This document shows, one piece after another, positions 43,428-54,079 of a DNA stretch of 64,000 bases. Position 1 is the stretch's first letter. Every line of letters begins with the position of its first letter. The stretch is from the NCBI GenBank assembly GCA_023014485.1, contig JAJOZX010000942.1, forward strand, positions 858,501 to 922,500, in the 5' to 3' direction. The stretch comes from Bathynomus jamesi. Lineage: Eukaryota; Arthropoda; Malacostraca; Isopoda; Cirolanidae. The position numbers and the translations under genes were made by a program. The notes under the pieces were generated by a model, which was not told where the DNA came from, did no database searches, and was given only the letters and a program-made list of their open reading frames with translations.

Positions 43428-43682
43428 TTTCCTCCAAAACATGCTAAAACCATTGGTTTCCTGTTTAGGATAAATCTGACCATCGCTATTACAGTAAATT
43501 ATTGCTTGTGTTGTGTTCCCCCACCCAAAACCCCCGGTTCCCACGGTGGTCCCCCCAGATTGTAGGAGGGGTTGGGGGGGGGGTGAAATCACTTCAAGCA
43601 ATAACTTACTGTAATGGCGATAGTCACATTCATCCTATACAACAGGAAACCAATGGTTTTTGCATGTTTTGGTGGAAAAAAA
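43428..43682. repeat. Foldback repeat
   Basis: The arms aaaccattggtttcctgtt...taaattattgcttg (43445-43506) and caagcaataacttactgt...aacaggaaaccaatggttt (43594-43665) face each other, with a G/C-rich centre (cccccgg, ggttgggggg). It separates the two zinc-ribbon copies and may be a MITE. Confidence 0.75.
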
Positions 43683-43732
43683 ACAAAAATTGAGGTGGCG
43701 CCCCTATTCTGAACCGTTACTGTTTTTTGTTA

Positions 43733-44096
43733 TAGCGTGTGACGACTGCACTCGTTCGTTCAAGCAGTTCAGAAGTATTTAGCCAACGATGATTTGGCTA
43801 TTAAATTATTCCAGGAACATGGTGTACTTCGAACTACTAGGAAATGCTGCAACTGTGGTAATGACACTGTTTTGAGAGGCAACAGACAGGACTTTGTGCT
43901 ACCACGAGACACTCGACAAGAAGCGGAAAAGAAAGAAGCGTTGCTCATTTTACAAGTCTTTGTACGAGGGCGCATGGCTGTCGAAAGGTTAGGTTGTGGG
44001 CGGACACCCGCAAGGACCACACTGCCATTCTTCACCATTTCCTCAAGCGCATCGCCGTTTACTACCCTCCACCGAAATAGGTTAGTACATGAGTGA
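43733..44096 (+). pseudogene. Zinc-ribbon exon of Merlin-like transposase, copy B
   Basis: The frame 43794-44096 reads AIKLFQEHGVLRTTRKCCNC, GNDTVLRGN and FVLPRDTRQEAEKK; with one base slip near 43925 the alternative frame gives RCSFYKSLYEGAWLS, matching RCKFKKSAFAGTFF of copy A. Upstream, QKYLANDDL continues from 43750. It has the same ribbon layout as copy A but is diverged in nearly every position. It may be an exon from a second element or an internal duplication. Confidence 0.5.
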
Positions 44097-44427
44097 CGTT
44101 AGGTTAGGGGTATTATTATAGTTTCGAACATCACTCGAATCTTGGGATTTTCATCTTATATTTAGGTATTTTGAGCAATTCTAAGACACTTTTGTTCTCT
44201 GGCATTTCTGTCTCAAATTACAAATAAGCGAGATATTTAACATTTTAATGTGTGTGTGTGTTACAAATAATTGAGATATTTAACCTTGAATACTATTGGT
44301 GGATTTGTTTTTGTTTGAACCAATCACAGCAGCTCAGCATAGTGAGTCGGTTGGTGTCGGTCAATCACAGCTCAGCATAGTGAATCGGTCGGTGTCAGGA
44401 AAAAATTTGAATCAGTTCCACCATGGC
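44097..44427. other. Non-coding interior of the Merlin-like element
   Basis: About 330 bp with a GT tract near 44252 and a local duplication (aatcacagcagctcagcatagtg against aatcacagctcagcatagtg, 44323-44392). No gene seen. Confidence 0.4.
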
Positions 44428-45432
44428 CAGTGATGGGCATTATCTAGATACATGTATCGCCGATACGTATCGATCGATACTTTTGTATCGGTATCGTTTT
44501 AGCTACTTGACAAAAGTATCGATTTATCGGTATCGCTAAGGTCAATTTTCTTAAATGTATCGAAAAAAATCGATACATCGATACATTAATAAGAATTTTT
44601 AAATATTTAAATAGATGTTATAATATGACACTACTGAGTTATATTTATGAATATACATAAATAATAATAATATTAAATATTTATTTAATGACAGTACTAC
44701 TCTGCTGGTCACGTCACACAGTACGGCGCAACGTTTAAACACGTTTGTACTTGTGTTATTGAGATTAATTAACCATAATATAGAAACGCTCATAATATAG
44801 AAACGTGCAGATGATTTCTTCTGTTATGAGTCTGCTTCCACTAATGTCTCTGCAACCCAAGATTCCACTGAGATGGAAGTTTTACAGTATCTGGGTGACG
44901 GAAGTCATTCTCTCCAATCTCTGAGGCAGTACCCAGGAATTCTACGGGTCTTCCTGAAGTATAACACACCACTACCATCCTCTGCTCCTGTAGAACGGTT
45001 GTTTAGTTTGGCTGGTCACATTCACGCTCCAAAAGGAATAGACTGTCTGACCAGATGTTTAGCCAGCTGGTATTTTTGAAGGGTAATAGTAATTACTTTT
45101 AATTGTTAGTGTAATATTTTCAGTCATTCATGTATCCTACAAAATTAAAACATACTTTCATTAAATAAAGCAATTGTTTTTATTTACATCTATAAAACCC
45201 ATTAAAATGTCGTTGATTTTACTTACAGTGCGTACAAATTACTAGTATAAACAATAATATCTAATACCTACATATTAAATGAATAATTATAAAAATGTAC
45301 CGGCGATACATGTATCGGTATCGCTTAAGACATCTAGAAAGTATCGGCGTATCGGTATCGCCTAAGACGTCCTTCATGTATCGATGTATCGGTATCGCTT
45401 TAGCGATTTTCATGTATCGATGCCCATCACTG
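44428..45432 (+). mobile_element. Non-autonomous hAT with ATCGATAC repeats
   Basis: A 1005-bp element with ends cagtgatgggcat and atgcccatcactg flanked by accatggc at 44420-44427 and 45433-45440. Both ends carry many copies of gtatcgatac/gtatcggtatcg, likely transposase binding sites. It retains only a C-terminal transposase fragment. Confidence 0.94.
44873..45079 (+). pseudogene. hAT dimerisation-domain remnant
   Basis: An open frame of 68 codons reads [20 protein letters not shown] and [14 protein letters not shown], the usual dimerisation region at the end of BED-finger hAT transposases. Upstream sequence in the element (44620-44870) is non-coding. The end (RCLASWYF) has drifted from the normal. 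It cannot function as an enzyme. Confidence 0.75.
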
Positions 45433-45903
45433 ACCATGGCTTACTTGTGTGCAGGTTGAGATCGATTACTGGTCAGGTATTGCGAAATACCACGAAATTA
45501 AAGGTGGTCAGGTTAGGTTACGTTAGAGTTTCGGACATGACTAGTTTTGGAAGTTGAAATTTTAGCCAACGTTAGGTTCGATGTGTTTTGGACGATTTTG
45601 ACATAGATTTCTGAGAGCCCCCCCCCCCATCTCTGAATCTAGTGTTATCTCAAAAACTAGTGATTTCCGATAGAAATGAAAGAGCATCGTTCAAAACACA
45701 TCGCAAAACGTTTGAAAAATATAATTTCAACTTCCAAAACTCGTGATATCCGAAATTATAAATTTACCAGGTTGGGTTGGGTTAGTGTGATTGTTTTTTT
45801 TGTTTAATCCTCAATTTCCCTCCTCTTCACAGCCTTGCCCACATTCGTGTGATCCAGATTGTTAGGGAAGAAACGGCCTATATCTCGAAAACTAGCCACT
45901 TCC
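45433..45903. other. Non-coding interior of the Merlin-like element
   Basis: Diffuse inverted similarity occurs between 45540-45600 and 45660-45740 (aacacatcgaac... and gttcaaaacacatcg). No gene seen. A run of ten C lies near 45620. Confidence 0.4.
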
Positions 45904-46127
45904 CTAAGAGGTCGGGCTACGTCGTAGCCAATGTCGTAACACCGCTTCCCGTCGATCAACGAAGTTAAGCTACATTGGGTCTGGGTAGTAGTTGGATGGG
46001 AGACTGTCCTCCGTGTCCAGATTATGTAGGGACCCGTGTTTCGGGTCCCACGTAAAGCTGTAAGTCCCCTCTGTCATATGACCTTAGATGTTGCGGAGGA
46101 GGTTAAACAACCCCAACCATTATTATT
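45904..46127 (+). mobile_element. 5S rRNA-derived SINE (SINE3 type)
   Basis: The first half resembles 5S rRNA. It has a box A-like gaagttaagc (45961-45970) preceded by gtcgatcaac, and a box C-like tagtagttggatgggagac (45986-46004), in the correct spacing for the internal RNA polymerase III promoter. The second half (cagattatgtagggacccg...) is not ribosomal and ends in (ATT)n. The duplication acttcc flanks it (45898-45903, 46128-46133). A tRNA-like or LINE-like tail was not identified. It interrupts the right inverted repeat of the Merlin-like element. Confidence 0.8.
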
Positions 46128-46207
46128 ACTTCCACAAGAATTGAATATCACCGATGGATTCAGGAGCAAAAGTACTTCTAGAAATATCACTTCTGATTAA
46201 AAAATCG

Positions 46208-49200
46208 GGAGCAAGTGCAGTTTACGTTCCCCTACGTTATCCTAGTGTAGTTTACGTTCCCCTACGTTAACCTAGTGCAGTTTACGTTCCCCTACGTTAT
46301 CCTAGTGTAGTTTACGTTCCCCTACGTTAACCTAGTGCAGTTTACGTTCCCCTACGTTATCCTAGTGTAGATTGCGTTCCCCTACGTTATCCTAGTGTAG
46401 ATTGCGTTCCCCCAACTTTGGCCTAGTGTAGTTTGCGTTCCCCCAACTTTGGCCTAGTGTGTAGTTTGCGTTCCCCCAACTTTGGCCTAGTGTAGTTTGC
46501 GTTCCCCCAACTTTGGCCTAGTGTAGTTTGCGTTCCCCCAACTTTGGCCTAGTGTAGTTTGCGTTCCCCCCAACTTTGGCCTAGTGTAGTTTGCGTTCCC
46601 CCACAACTTTGGCCTAGTGTAGTTTGCGTTCCCCCCAACTTTGGCCTAGTGCAGTTTGCGTTCCCCCCAACTTTGGCCTAGTGCAGTTTGCGTTCCCCCC
46701 AACTTTGGCCTAGTGCAGTTTGCGTTCCCCCCAACTTTGGCCTAGTGCAGTTTGCGTTCCCCCCAACTTTGGCCTAGTGCAGTTTGCGTTCCCCCCAACT
46801 TTGGCCTAGTGCAGTTTGCGTTCCCCCCAACTTTGGCCTAGTGCAGTTTGCGTTCCCCCCAACTTTGGCCTAGTGCAGTTTGCGTTCCCCCCAACTTTGG
46901 CCTAGTGCAGTTTGCGTTCCCCCCAACTTTGGCCTAGTGCAGTTTGCGTTCCCCCAACTTTGGCCTAGTGCAGTTTGCGTTCCCCCCAACTTTGGCCTAG
47001 TGCAGTTTGCGTTCCCCCAACTTTGGCCTAGTGCAGTTTGCGTTCCCCCAACTTTGGCCTAGTGCAGTTTGCGTTCCCCCCAACTTTGGCCTAGTGCAGT
47101 TTGCGTTCCCCCCAACTTTGGCTTAGTGCAGTTTGCGTTCCCCCCAACTTTGGCTAGTGCAGTTTGCGTTCCCCCAACTTTGGCTTAGTGCAGTTTGCGT
47201 TCCCCCCAACTTTGGCTTAGTGCAGTTTGCGTTCCCCCAACTTTGGCTTAGTGCAGTTTGCGTTCCCCCAACTTTGGCTTAGTGCAGTTTGCGTTCCCCC
47301 AACTTTGGCTTAGTGCAGTTTGCGTTCCCCCCAACTTTGGCTTAGTGCAGTTTGCGTTCCCCCCAACTTTGGCTTAGTGCAGTTTGCGTTCCCCCAACTT
47401 TGGCTTAGTGCAGTTTGCGTTCCCCCAACTTTGGCTTAGTGCAGTTTGCGTTCCCCCCCAACTTTGGCTTAGTGCAGTTTGCGTTCCCCCAACTTTGGCT
47501 TAGTGCAGTTTGCGTTCCCCCCAACTTTGGCTTAGTGCAGTTTGCGTTCCCCCCAACTTTGGCTTAGTGCAGTTTGCGTTCCCCCCAACTTTGGCCTAGT
47601 GCAGTTTGCGTTCCCCCCAACTTTGGCCTAGTGCAGTTTGCGTTCCCCCAACTTTGGCTTAGTGCAGTTTGCGTTCCCCCCAACTTTGGCTTAGTGCAGT
47701 TTGCGTTCCCCCAACTTTGGCTTAGTGCAGTTTGCGTTCCCCCCAACTTTTGCTTAGTGCAGTTTGCGTTCCCCCAACTTTTGCTTAGTGCAGTTTGCGT
47801 TCCCCCCAACTTTGGCTTAGTGCAGTTTGCGTTCCCCCCAACTTTGGCTTAGTGCAGTTTGCGTTCCCCCCAACTTTGGCTTAGTGCAGTTTGCGTTCCC
47901 CCCCAACTTTGGCTTAGTGCAGTTTGCGTTCCCCCCAACTTTGGCTTAGTGCAGTTTGCGTTCCCCCCAACTTTGGCTTAGTGCAGTTTGCGTTCCCCCC
48001 AACTTTGGCTTAGTGCAGTTTGCGTTCCCCCCAACTTTGGCTTAGTGCAGTTTGCGTTCCCCCCAACTTTGGCTTAGTGCAGTTTGCGTTCCCCCAACTT
48101 TGGCTTAGTGCAGTTTGCGTTCCCCCCAACTTTGGCTTAGTGCAGTTTGCGTTCCCCCCACTTTGGCTTAGTGCAGTTTGCGTTCCCCCCAACTTTGGCT
48201 TAGTGCAGTTTGCGTTCCCCCCAACTTTGGCTTAGTGCAGTTTGCGTTCCCCCCAACTTTGGCTTAGTGCAGTTTGCGTTCCCCCCAACTTTGGCTTAGT
48301 GCAGTTTGCGTTCCCCCCAACTTTGGCTTAGTGCAGTTTGCGTTCCCCCCAACTTGGCTTAGTGCAGTTTGCGTTCCCCCCAACTTTGGCTTAGTGCAGT
48401 TTGCGTTCCCCCAACTTTGGCTTAGTGCAGTTTGCGTTCCCCCCAACTTTGGCTTAGTGCAGTTTGCGTTCCCCCCAACTTTGGCTTAGTGCAGTTTGCG
48501 TTTCCCCCCAACTTTGGCTTAGTGCAGTTTGCGTTTCCCCCCAACTTTGGCTTAGTGCAGTTTGCGTTTCCCCCCCAACTTTGGCTTAGTGCAGTTTGCG
48601 TTTCCCCCCAACTTTGGCTTAGTGCAGTTTGCGTTTCCCCCCAACTTTGGCTTAGTGCAGTTTGCGTTTCCCCCCAACTTTGGCTTAGTGCAGTTTGCGT
48701 TTCCCCCCAACTTTGCTTAGTGCAGTTTGCGTTTCCCCCCAACTTTGGCTTAGTGCAGTTTGCGTTTCCCCCCAACTTTGGCTTAGTGCAGTTTGCGTTT
48801 CCCCCCAACTTTGGCTTAGTGCAGTTTGCGTTTCCCCCCAACTTTGGCTTAGTGCAGTTTGCGTTTCCCCCCAACTTTGGCTTAGTGCAGTTTGCGTTTC
48901 CCCCCAACTTTGGCTTAGTGCAGTTTGCGTTTCCCCCTAACTTTGGCTTAGTGCAGTTTGCGTTTCCCCCCAACTTTGGCTTAGTGCAGTTTGCGTTTTC
49001 CCCCCAACTTTGGCTTAGTGCAGTTTGCGTTTCCCCCCAACTTTGGCTTAGTGCAGTTTGCGTTTCCCCCCAACTTTGGCTTAGTGCAGTTTGCGTTTCC
49101 CCCCAACTTTGGCTTAGTGCAGTTTGCGTTTCCCCCAACTTTGGCTTAGTGCAGTTTGCGTTCCCCCCAACTTTGGCTTAGTGCAGTTTGCGTCCCCTTT

Positions 49201-49232
49201 TGCGTGACGGGGGACGCAAACTACATTGATCC
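46208..49232. repeat. Tandem array of about 32-bp units between inverted ends
   Basis: About 3 kb of head-to-tail units of 30-34 bp; the main form is gcagtttgcgtt + C5-7 + aactttggcttagt. The left edge uses other variants (tacgttcccctacgttatcc, alternating with gttaacc), then ggcctagt, then ggcttagt, and from about 48500 gtttcccccc. At the right edge a unit is inverted (gcgtcccc...ggggacgc). The array is bounded by ggagcaagtgcagttt and, reversed, ggatcaatgtagttt, and flanked by aaaaatcg (46200-46207, 49233-49240). It therefore looks like a Merlin-like MITE whose end sequence was amplified. There would be roughly 90-95 units by length. ORFs on both strands are a by-product of 33-bp spacing. 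Confidence 0.93.
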
Positions 49233-49277
49233 AAAAATCGTTACCTCGGGGTTTTCTCTATCATTAGCCTAGTTATT

Positions 49278-49635
49278 TTCCACGTTACCAACTTTGGGCT
49301 AGTTGGAAGGGGGTACAAAAAGGTGGCCACGGAACTACATATTTACCGAGTATTTTGCCATGAAACTCATTTCGTTGACATGAACAGCGAGATCCCTAAA
49401 CAACAGAATTCTTTCAGATAAAAATTTCGCAAGTGTTTCTTCGACGCAAAGGTTTAATTACGAAGGAAAAGTGTGCTTTCCAATGGCAGTGGCGAAATTA
49501 TTCGTGGAAATGGGAGGAATCTACTTCCGGACCGAGGGGTCTAATTAGGGACAGAAGTGGCTGATTAAGTAAGTATAGATGTATTCTCTGAAATACTTTA
49601 TTTACTCGACTGAAAAATACCTACGAACAATATGT
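49278..49635. other. Spacer, nothing recognised
   Basis: About 360 bp, no gene. The word ccaactttgggctagt at 49288 resembles one satellite unit and may be an unamplified relic. Confidence 0.35.
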
Positions 49636-50428
49636 ATATATGACGGGTGTGCCATAAAAAAAGGGGTACATTTTAAAAAGGTTATAAAATCAACATTTTT
49701 CATTTAATTTTAATAAAACTTCTACACAATAAACCATATGTATTTATCTATAGACATACAAGTTTTCAGACTGAAATATCAAATAATTCAAATTCTATCA
49801 ACATTTAACGAAAGAGTATGATTTTTCTACTTAACACGCAAAAATTATTAAACCTCTTTAATATTTTTTTATAAAAATAATTTTTAACGTAAAAATTACC
49901 TGAAATTATTAAAAACATTGTTCGAAATGCTTTCCTTCCATTTCAAAACTTTTTTTATTCTTCGCCGGAATATGGGAGAACTTAGCAGAGCGAGTCTACA
50001 GGACTAGAATAAACGATGTCGCTCATTTACGCGAGATCATCATTCAAAAACGGAAGAGCTTCCACAGGAACAAGTAAATCGAGCCATAGATGAATTCCGG
50101 TCAAGAATAAAAAAATTATTGAAATGGAAGGAAAGCATTTCGAACAATTTTTTTTTAATAATTTCGGGTAAATTTTACGTTAAAAATTATTTTGGTAAAA
50201 AAATATTAGAGGTTTAATAATTTTTGCGTGTTAAGTAGAAAAATCATACTTTCATTAAATGTTGATAGAATTTGAATTATTTGATATTTTAGTCTGAAAA
50301 CTTGTTTGCATATAAATAAATACATATGGTTTATTGACTTATTGTGAAGTTTTATTAAAATTAAATGACAAATGTTGATTTTATAGCCTTTTTAATATGT
50401 ACCCTTTTTTATGGCACACCCGTTATAT
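49636..50428. mobile_element. Palindromic element with transposase remnant in the loop
   Basis: Ends acgggtgtgccataaaaaa and its complement, followed by inverted arms of about 300 bp (49640-49960 against 50125-50426), with small differences. The loop (about 49965-50120) reads RVYRTRINDVAHLREII with stops and matches the C-terminus of Tc1/mariner-type transposases. The left flank is tatatg and the right is tatata, so the likely TA target is blurred. Confidence 0.8.
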
Positions 50429-50780
50429 ATATATGTATGTATATATATATATGTGTGTATGTATGTGTATGGTATGTATGTATGTATATATATATGTATA
50501 TGAGGCGCTCCGGACCACAACCTGCCAAGCGCCAGTGCGGCCAGAATTGAGTTATTTATACCATTATATTCCTCCACCCTTCCTCTTTCCCGTGCGGTGA
50601 GTCAGGGAGCAGATTGTGGACCTGTACGTATGGTGGTCGAAATACAATCAAATACCGTATTGGTTCAAAAGTTATGGAATTTTGCAAGTTGACAAACTTC
50701 CGCTACATTTTTCTCCATTTTAAAAATTTTGATGCTGGTAGGTAGCTTGTGGTTCGAGCGCCTCGTATATTATTTTACGA
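50429..50780. repeat. TA/GTATG microsatellite and an inverted pair
   Basis: A (TA)n(GTATG)n tract at 50424-50502 is followed by gaggcgctccggaccac at 50501, which recurs inverted as gtggttcgagcgcctc at 50751-50767. The inverted words would make a small element of about 270 bp, with non-coding content. Confidence 0.65.
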
Positions 50781-51290
50781 AAATAACAAGTGAATAATAT
50801 TTTATGATGAAAATAACCACGAAAAAAAATTTAAAACGAGAATAGTCCTCCAGCGCTTTCGTATGATGACATTCTCAGGAATACCCGAGTCGTGGACGAA
50901 ATGACTGGCCGAGAGCTCATGATAGCGTGTACACATTGACAGCTGGTGAAGTACTGTAACATTAAAGCTGTCTTAAGAAGCTGAAAAGCCTGTTCACAAA
51001 AAATTCAAGTGGTATTAAGTGGTATAACGTTATCAATTTCCAGGGCAGTCAGGATCCTTGTAACAAAATATATTTACATATATATATGATGCAGACCCAC
51101 AAGGAAAAAGGAAAAAATTATTCTAAAGCCTTTCGTGTATTCATCAGTACACCTCGTCAGGTGTACTGATAAATACACAAACATTGAACGACAAGGTGTA
51201 CTGTTGAATACATGAAAGACCTTGGAATCATTTTTCCTTCTTCTTGTGGGTTTCCATCATTCATTTCACGTGTTTAAGTATGAAATTCAT
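50781..51290. repeat. Penelope-terminus-like repeats and hairpin
   Basis: 50781-50900 holds aaataaccacg, gcgctttcgta and tgatgacattctcagg, related to the arm at 17796. 51086-51260 has cccacaaggaaaaaggaaaa and its inverted partner ttccttcttcttgtggg, with acctcgtcaggtgtactgat-type repeats in the middle. No gene. Confidence 0.65.
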
Positions 51291-51312
51291 CATCTATCTA
51301 TCTATCTATCCA
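51291..51312. repeat. (ATCT)n microsatellite
   Basis: Five to six repeats of atct at the border between AT-rich DNA and the GC-rich LINE. Confidence 0.9.
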
Positions 51313-52433
51313 TCCCTTTGCTTTGTCCGGAGCGATAGGGCGCGTCCCTCTGTGGCGAATGTGGGAATACACCTTTCTTCGGTGTAAGGGCTTTCTCTGC
51401 CCTCGTGGACCATTGGACCCGTTCGGGGACCTGGCTGATGTCCTGCTGCTTTTTCTTTCTTTCTCCTTTAACCCATTCTTTCTGGCTTTTCTCTGTTTTT
51501 TGGCGTCGTTCTTTGGACCTTGATTTTGACCCCTTCCTTGGCTTGGGTGTGGGAGGTGGTTGCCCTGCACCCTTGTCGCTTTCCAACCAAACCCAAACCC
51601 TGTCCCTGCCACTTTTCACCGCGCGTTGGATGAGAGTGGCTGCCTTTCAGGGACTGGGTACGGGTGTATCTCCCCTGCGTGACATCTATCGGCGGTGGGA
51701 CCAAGTGTGCCCACGATTGGCCTTTCCCTTGTTGGAGTCGGTGGTGGCTGGATGCGCGCGGGGGATGAAGTTCTCTCTTGTTTCGCTATGGATACTCTCC
51801 CCCTCGGCTTACGACTACTGCTTCTCATTCCGGACTACTAACTACTATCAACACTCGGGGTGGTCAACCAGGCCCTCGAGTCCTTTACCACTGGAAACCG
51901 CAACCTAATGGGGTTGACCCCCTGTGAAGTGGAACGCTTGCACACCTTTTCCGTTGCCGACCCCAGTCCGTCCTCGACTATGCCCTGGACCTACTCTCTC
52001 TGGAGCAGGGGTCTCGCTCCAGCCCACTTCATCCACCTTCGGGCAAGTCAAGTTCACACGAGGACTTGCCCCCACAACCCGGCTTCTTGCTCTCCCATAT
52101 GCCCCCTCACCCGCCGTCAGCCCAACCTCCCCACGGAGAGAGCCTCGCGGCGGACGGGGGAGCGGCATTCACGGCCGTCCTATCGACCGTTGAATATCCC
52201 AGTCCATTTCGACTCTACAGCCTCCCTCTCCCTTCCAAGTATCCACAAATTCCTGGTGATTCGGCTACATCTGGGTCCCTCCCGACCAACTTGAACGGAC
52301 GTTCCAGGCGATCCGAACCCACAGCAACCCAGCCGCTATGACGTACGCCCACAGAGGGATGGCTCCCTCGTAAAATCACGCTCAGCCGCAGAGACAAAAG
52401 CCCTACTCCGTCACTGAGGTCCTTGGATGCTCA

Positions 52434-53317
52434 GTGTCCGTTTCCCCACACCCTCGCCTGAACCAGAGTCAGGGCACTATTTACGCCACCCGCCTATTGT
52501 CGATCGCAGTGAACGAGCTCCTGGAGGACCTCGCACCCCAAGGAGTCACTAAGATTTATCGCTTCACATCCCGACAGGGAGGCACCCCCTCCCCCACCAC
52601 ACGTCTGCTCCTTACTTTCGATACACTAATCCCCCCCGCCGCATTGTATGGGGTATGGGAGACCGCGCGTCATGCGAGTTTTCTATCCGCCCATACATCC
52701 CAGACCCGACCCGTTGCTTTAAATGCAATAAGTTTGGACACGTTAGCTCCGTTTGTCGGCAGCCGCATCAACTGTGTGTTCACTGTGGACGAATCGCTCA
52801 CCCTGACAGGTGCCCCAACACACCCAAATGCTCCAACTGTGAAGGCGCACACCCCTCTTCATCCCGCGAATGCCTTTTCTTCAAGTTCGAGGAGGAGGTC
52901 AGAGGCCTACAAGTGACGGACTTCCTTAGCCCCCGTGAGGCACGAGACAGGGTCCGGAGTCGGGAGGTGAGGCCGGGGGTGTCCCATGCCGCTGCTCTCG
53001 GCTCTATCATCTCGGCACGCCGCCCTGGTCTGCCGCCGAAACCCCCCACAGCCACTGCTCCCTGTTCCCCCAAAGAAAATCCTCGCAGGACCCGACGGTC
53101 TCCTGTCCCCCACCATTCCTCCTCTCCCGCCTCACCTGCCACGAATCCCCCAGGAGTCTGGGACAACACACCCAGGTCTCATCCACCTCAAACCCTGCCT
53201 TCCCAGTACTCCTTGCACACGCCCGAACCTGCCGCCCGGAGCAAGCCGTCGAGGCGAGACGCCGGAGCGTGTCGCCAGACCCTCCGGCCTTCCAACGTCT
53301 CTCTCCCTCTCCCCTAG
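52434..53317 (+). pseudogene. I-type LINE ORF1 with CCHC knuckles
   Basis: The RNA-binding protein of the LINE. The first frame (52434-52670) reads LEDLAPQGVTKIYRF and TRLLLTFDT, a region shared by I-type ORF1 proteins. A frameshift near 52660 leads into RPYIPDPTRCFKCNKFGHVS, VHCGRIAHPDRCP and KCSNCEGAHPSSSREC, three zinc knuckles, then FLSPREARDRVRSREV and a proline-rich, serine-rich tail to 53317. The start ATG is uncertain because upstream coding to about 51.9 kb has shifts. Normal length would be near 400-500 residues. Confidence 0.8.
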
Positions 53318-54079
53318 AACCAAGAAGACGGCTCGGACCCTCACACCGCCCACCACGTTACTATGTCCATCTATCCCCATCGCATAAGTCCACCACTCTA
53401 CCCCACAGACTCTGACAATAGTGGCTGAAATCCACGACCGCCCCGTACGACAAGACCCAGTCCGAACAATATCCTCGCCCCGAGGATCCAGTGGATGCGG
53501 CCCTGGCGCAGCTGCACGGTGTGACCGAGGGAAGCTCGGCCGCGCCCACGCCGAGTCTCATGGATCTGCCCTGCCTCCTGGTGCCATTTTCTCCACCCCT
53601 CTACAAGACCACTCTGGTTCACTCCTTCCACCCCCATAGTACCTACCCCCCAACATCCCCGGCCCCCTCCTTGTCAGCCACCCTGAGTACGCCTTCCCTC
53701 CCACCCGCCCGGTCCTTTTGGTACCCCCTGTCACCACCTAGGGTCCCCGTGAGACCCCGGACAGGCGGGATAGCGCCACTTTTGGGTTAACGTGCCCCTC
53801 CTGGCCCGACCATAGAAGCCCGTCAAAGCACTTCTGACCCTCTCAGCCCACGAGTTCCTCTGCCTGCCGTGATCCACGCCTCCGGTCTCGCTCGGCCGAC
53901 TCGACCCGCAACCTCCGCGGGGTTCGACAGGCCAACCGATTCCTTCCCTGGTGAACGGTAGATAGCCAGCCATGCTCCCGACCCACTTCAATTTCGCGAA
54001 CTCCATATCTCCTTCACACTCAACCTCCTAGCGCCTACACCTTTACCCATCCCCTTCATCAACTAATGGATCCCCCCGA

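Larger units (their letters stand above)
42532..49269 (+). mobile_element. Merlin-like DNA transposon, heavily nested
   Basis: The left end is GGTAAATGTAGAGAAAACCCC (first bases 42532) and the right end, reversed, GGCTAATGATAGAGAAAACC; tagttatt flanks both (42524-42531, 49270-49277). The inverted repeat continues inward: the left gtatttctagaggtactttt pairs with the right end beyond two insertions, at about 46140-46200. GG ends with an 8-bp duplication fit Merlin, and zinc-ribbon coding at 42981 and 43750 supports this. Inside lie a foldback (43428), a hAT (44428), a 5S SINE (45904) and a tandem-repeat element (46208), the last two within the right inverted repeat. The frame of repeats was reconstructed by eye. 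Confidence 0.7.

Noticed and set aside
45904..46010. A functional 5S rRNA gene
   Set aside because: The similarity covers only part of 5S, with many changes, and is fused to unrelated sequence with an ATT tail and TSD.
48422..49181. Long ORFs of about 240 codons on both strands in the tandem array
   Set aside because: They arise because many units are 33 bp long and lack stops. Both strands are open, and frames end where unit length changes. Nothing supports translation.
46208..49232. CRISPR-like regular repeats
   Set aside because: Units follow each other with no unique spacers, there are no cas genes, and the DNA is eukaryotic.
50365..50600. Short ORFs on both strands near 50.4 kb
   Set aside because: They are made by TA/GTATG microsatellite sequence and have repetitive IYIYI-type content.
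51119..51145. Hammerhead core ctgatga...gaaa on the minus strand
   Set aside because: The sequence is better explained by the hairpin gtgta-loop-tacac. No stem II is possible between the core parts.
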